Shown one piece after another: positions 63,310 to 64,000 of a stretch of DNA of 64,000 nucleotides. This DNA comes from Ramlibacter sp. (lineage in GTDB: Bacteria > Pseudomonadota > Gammaproteobacteria > Burkholderiales > Burkholderiaceae_C). The notes under the pieces were generated by a model. The model did not search any database. It saw nothing but the letters and a program-made list of their open reading frames with translations, and was not told the origin of the DNA. Both the position numbers and the translations under genes were made by a program. Position 1 is the stretch's first letter; each line of letters begins with the position of its first letter. The DNA lies in contig JAHBZN010000004.1 in NCBI GenBank assembly GCA_019635415.1, positions 124,001-188,000 of the forward strand. The letters are read 5' to 3'.

Positions 63310-64000
63310 TCAGGCGGCCGCATCCTCTTCGACTTCGACGAACTCGTCGCTGCCGCCTTCGGCAACGGCCTTGACCACGTCGTTGACCGCGTTGGCACGG
63401 CCTTCGAGGATGGCGTCAGCGATGCCACGCGCATACAGCGTCACGGCCTTGGAGGAGTCGTCGTTGCCCGGGATCACGTAATCGATGCCTTCGGGCGAGT
63501 GGTTGGAATCCACCACGCCAACCAGCGGAATACCCAGCTTGCGGGCTTCGGACACGGCAATCTTGTGGAAGCCCACGTCGATGACGAAGATGGCGTCCGG
63601 CAGAGCGTTCATGTCCTGGATGCCGCCGATGTCCTTCTCGAGCTTCTCCATCTCGCGGGCAAACATCAGCTGCTCTTTCTTGCTCATGGACTCGAGGCCG
63701 GCTTCCTGCTGGGCCTTCATGTCCTTGAGGCGCTTGATCGAGGTCTTGACCGTCTTGAAGTTGGTCAGCATGCCGCCCAGCCAGCGCTGGTCGACATAGG
63801 GCACACCGGCGCGACGAGCCTCAGCCGCCACGGTCTCACGGGCCTGGCGCTTGGTGCCGACCATGAGGATGGTGCCGCGGTTGGCGGCGAGCTGCTTCAC
63901 GAACTTCATCGCGTCCTGGAACATCGGGAGCGACTTTTCCAGGTTGATGATGTGGATCTTGTTGCGATGGCCGAAGATGTACGGGGCCATCTTGGGGTTC
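63310..64000 (-). CDS. rpsB: 30S ribosomal protein S2, N-terminus cut by the window
   Basis: The window ends in the codons for NPKMAPYIFGHRNKIHIINLEKSL, so the first roughly 24 residues of S2 are missing. Downstream, LMVGTKRQARETVAAEA, VPYVDQRWLGGMLTNFKT and PDAIFVIDVGFHKIAVSEARKLG are typical S2. The C-terminus is acidic (EFVEVEEDAAA). Confidence 0.98.
   Translation of the reverse strand, partial: NPKMAPYIFGHRNKIHIINLEKSLPMFQDAMKFVKQLAANRGTILMVGTKRQARETVAAEARRAGVPYVDQRWLGGMLTNFKTVKTSIKRLKDMKAQQEAGLESMSKKEQLMFAREMEKLEKDIGGIQDMNALPDAIFVIDVGFHKIAVSEARKLGIPLVGVVDSNHSPEGIDYVIPGNDDSSKAVTLYARGIADAILEGRANAVNDVVKAVAEGGSDEFVEVEEDAAA

Overview
The window looks like a chromosomal segment of a high-GC betaproteobacterium of the order Burkholderiales, most likely family Comamonadaceae. 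The reasons are the gene orders trxA-rho-rpmE2, ftsH-folP-glmM and rpsB-tsf-pyrH-frr-uppS-cdsA-dxr-rseP-bamA-skp-lpxD-fabZ-lpxA-lpxB-rnhB, the protein sequences themselves, and a 17-bp dispersed repeat that I associate from memory with this family. I see no prophage, transposase, CRISPR array, tRNA or 16S/23S/5S rRNA gene. No stretch over 300 bases lacks a feature. The largest non-coding interval, about 330 bp before 21292, is filled by two divergent Pho-type promoters and a short ORF.

Layout. 1-1.6 kb: start of dnaX (minus strand), a 28-bp perfect palindrome, the SRP 4.5S RNA and a small secreted protein. 1.6-8.7 kb: a flavoprotein and an AddA/AddB-type helicase-nuclease pair. 8.7-10.9 kb: trxA, rho, rpmE2. 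11.0-14.3 kb: a polytopic glycosyltransferase-like protein and a coupled GNAT/nitrilase pair. 14.3-21.0 kb: the phosphate operon pstSCAB-phoU-phoB-phoR (minus). 21.1-24.5 kb (plus): a Pho-box array, a short ORF, a periplasmic binding protein, ppx, and a Lys/Ala/Pro-rich protein with a ribbon-helix-helix-like domain behind a palindromic operator. 24.5-29.97 kb (minus): five overlapping genes, olsB-like, plcP-like, agt-like, ppk1 and sixA, behind another Pho-box array. 30.0-33.0 kb: an arsenic operon arsR-arsI-arsC-hydroxylase-aquaporin. 33-36 kb: an ABC-2 exporter, an M14-like metallopeptidase and a small ORF. 36-49 kb: glmM, folP, ftsH, rlmE, yhbY, a DUF4149 protein, greA, an inserted AraC regulator and hydrolase, carB, carA. 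49-64 kb: the cell-envelope and translation cluster from trmH-type methyltransferase to rpsB.

The most interesting part is 14.3-30 kb, which reads as a physically linked phosphate-starvation module. It holds the sensor and response regulator (PhoR/PhoB), high-affinity phosphate uptake (Pst), polyphosphate synthesis and breakdown (Ppk1, Ppx) and replacement of phospholipids by phosphorus-free lipids (PlcP-like phospholipase, Agt-like glycosyltransferase, OlsB-like acyltransferase). PhoB-type sites, direct repeats of CTGTCAT-like heptamers every 11 bp, lie before pstS, before the binding protein/ppx transcript, before the olsB-like operon, inside the 3' end of the agt-like gene just before ppk1, and in weaker form before a 41-codon ORF at 35.9 kb. 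These sites were found by eye; their occupancy is inference.

Two sequence-wide patterns also stand out. Several genes (dnaX, the GNAT gene, arsR, yhbY, and nearly the 11013 gene) have a -10-like hexamer exactly 6 or 7 nt before the start codon and no Shine-Dalgarno sequence, which suggests leaderless mRNAs. A degenerate 17-bp repeat of the type GCTAT-N7-ATAGC recurs about ten times, mostly inside coding sequences.
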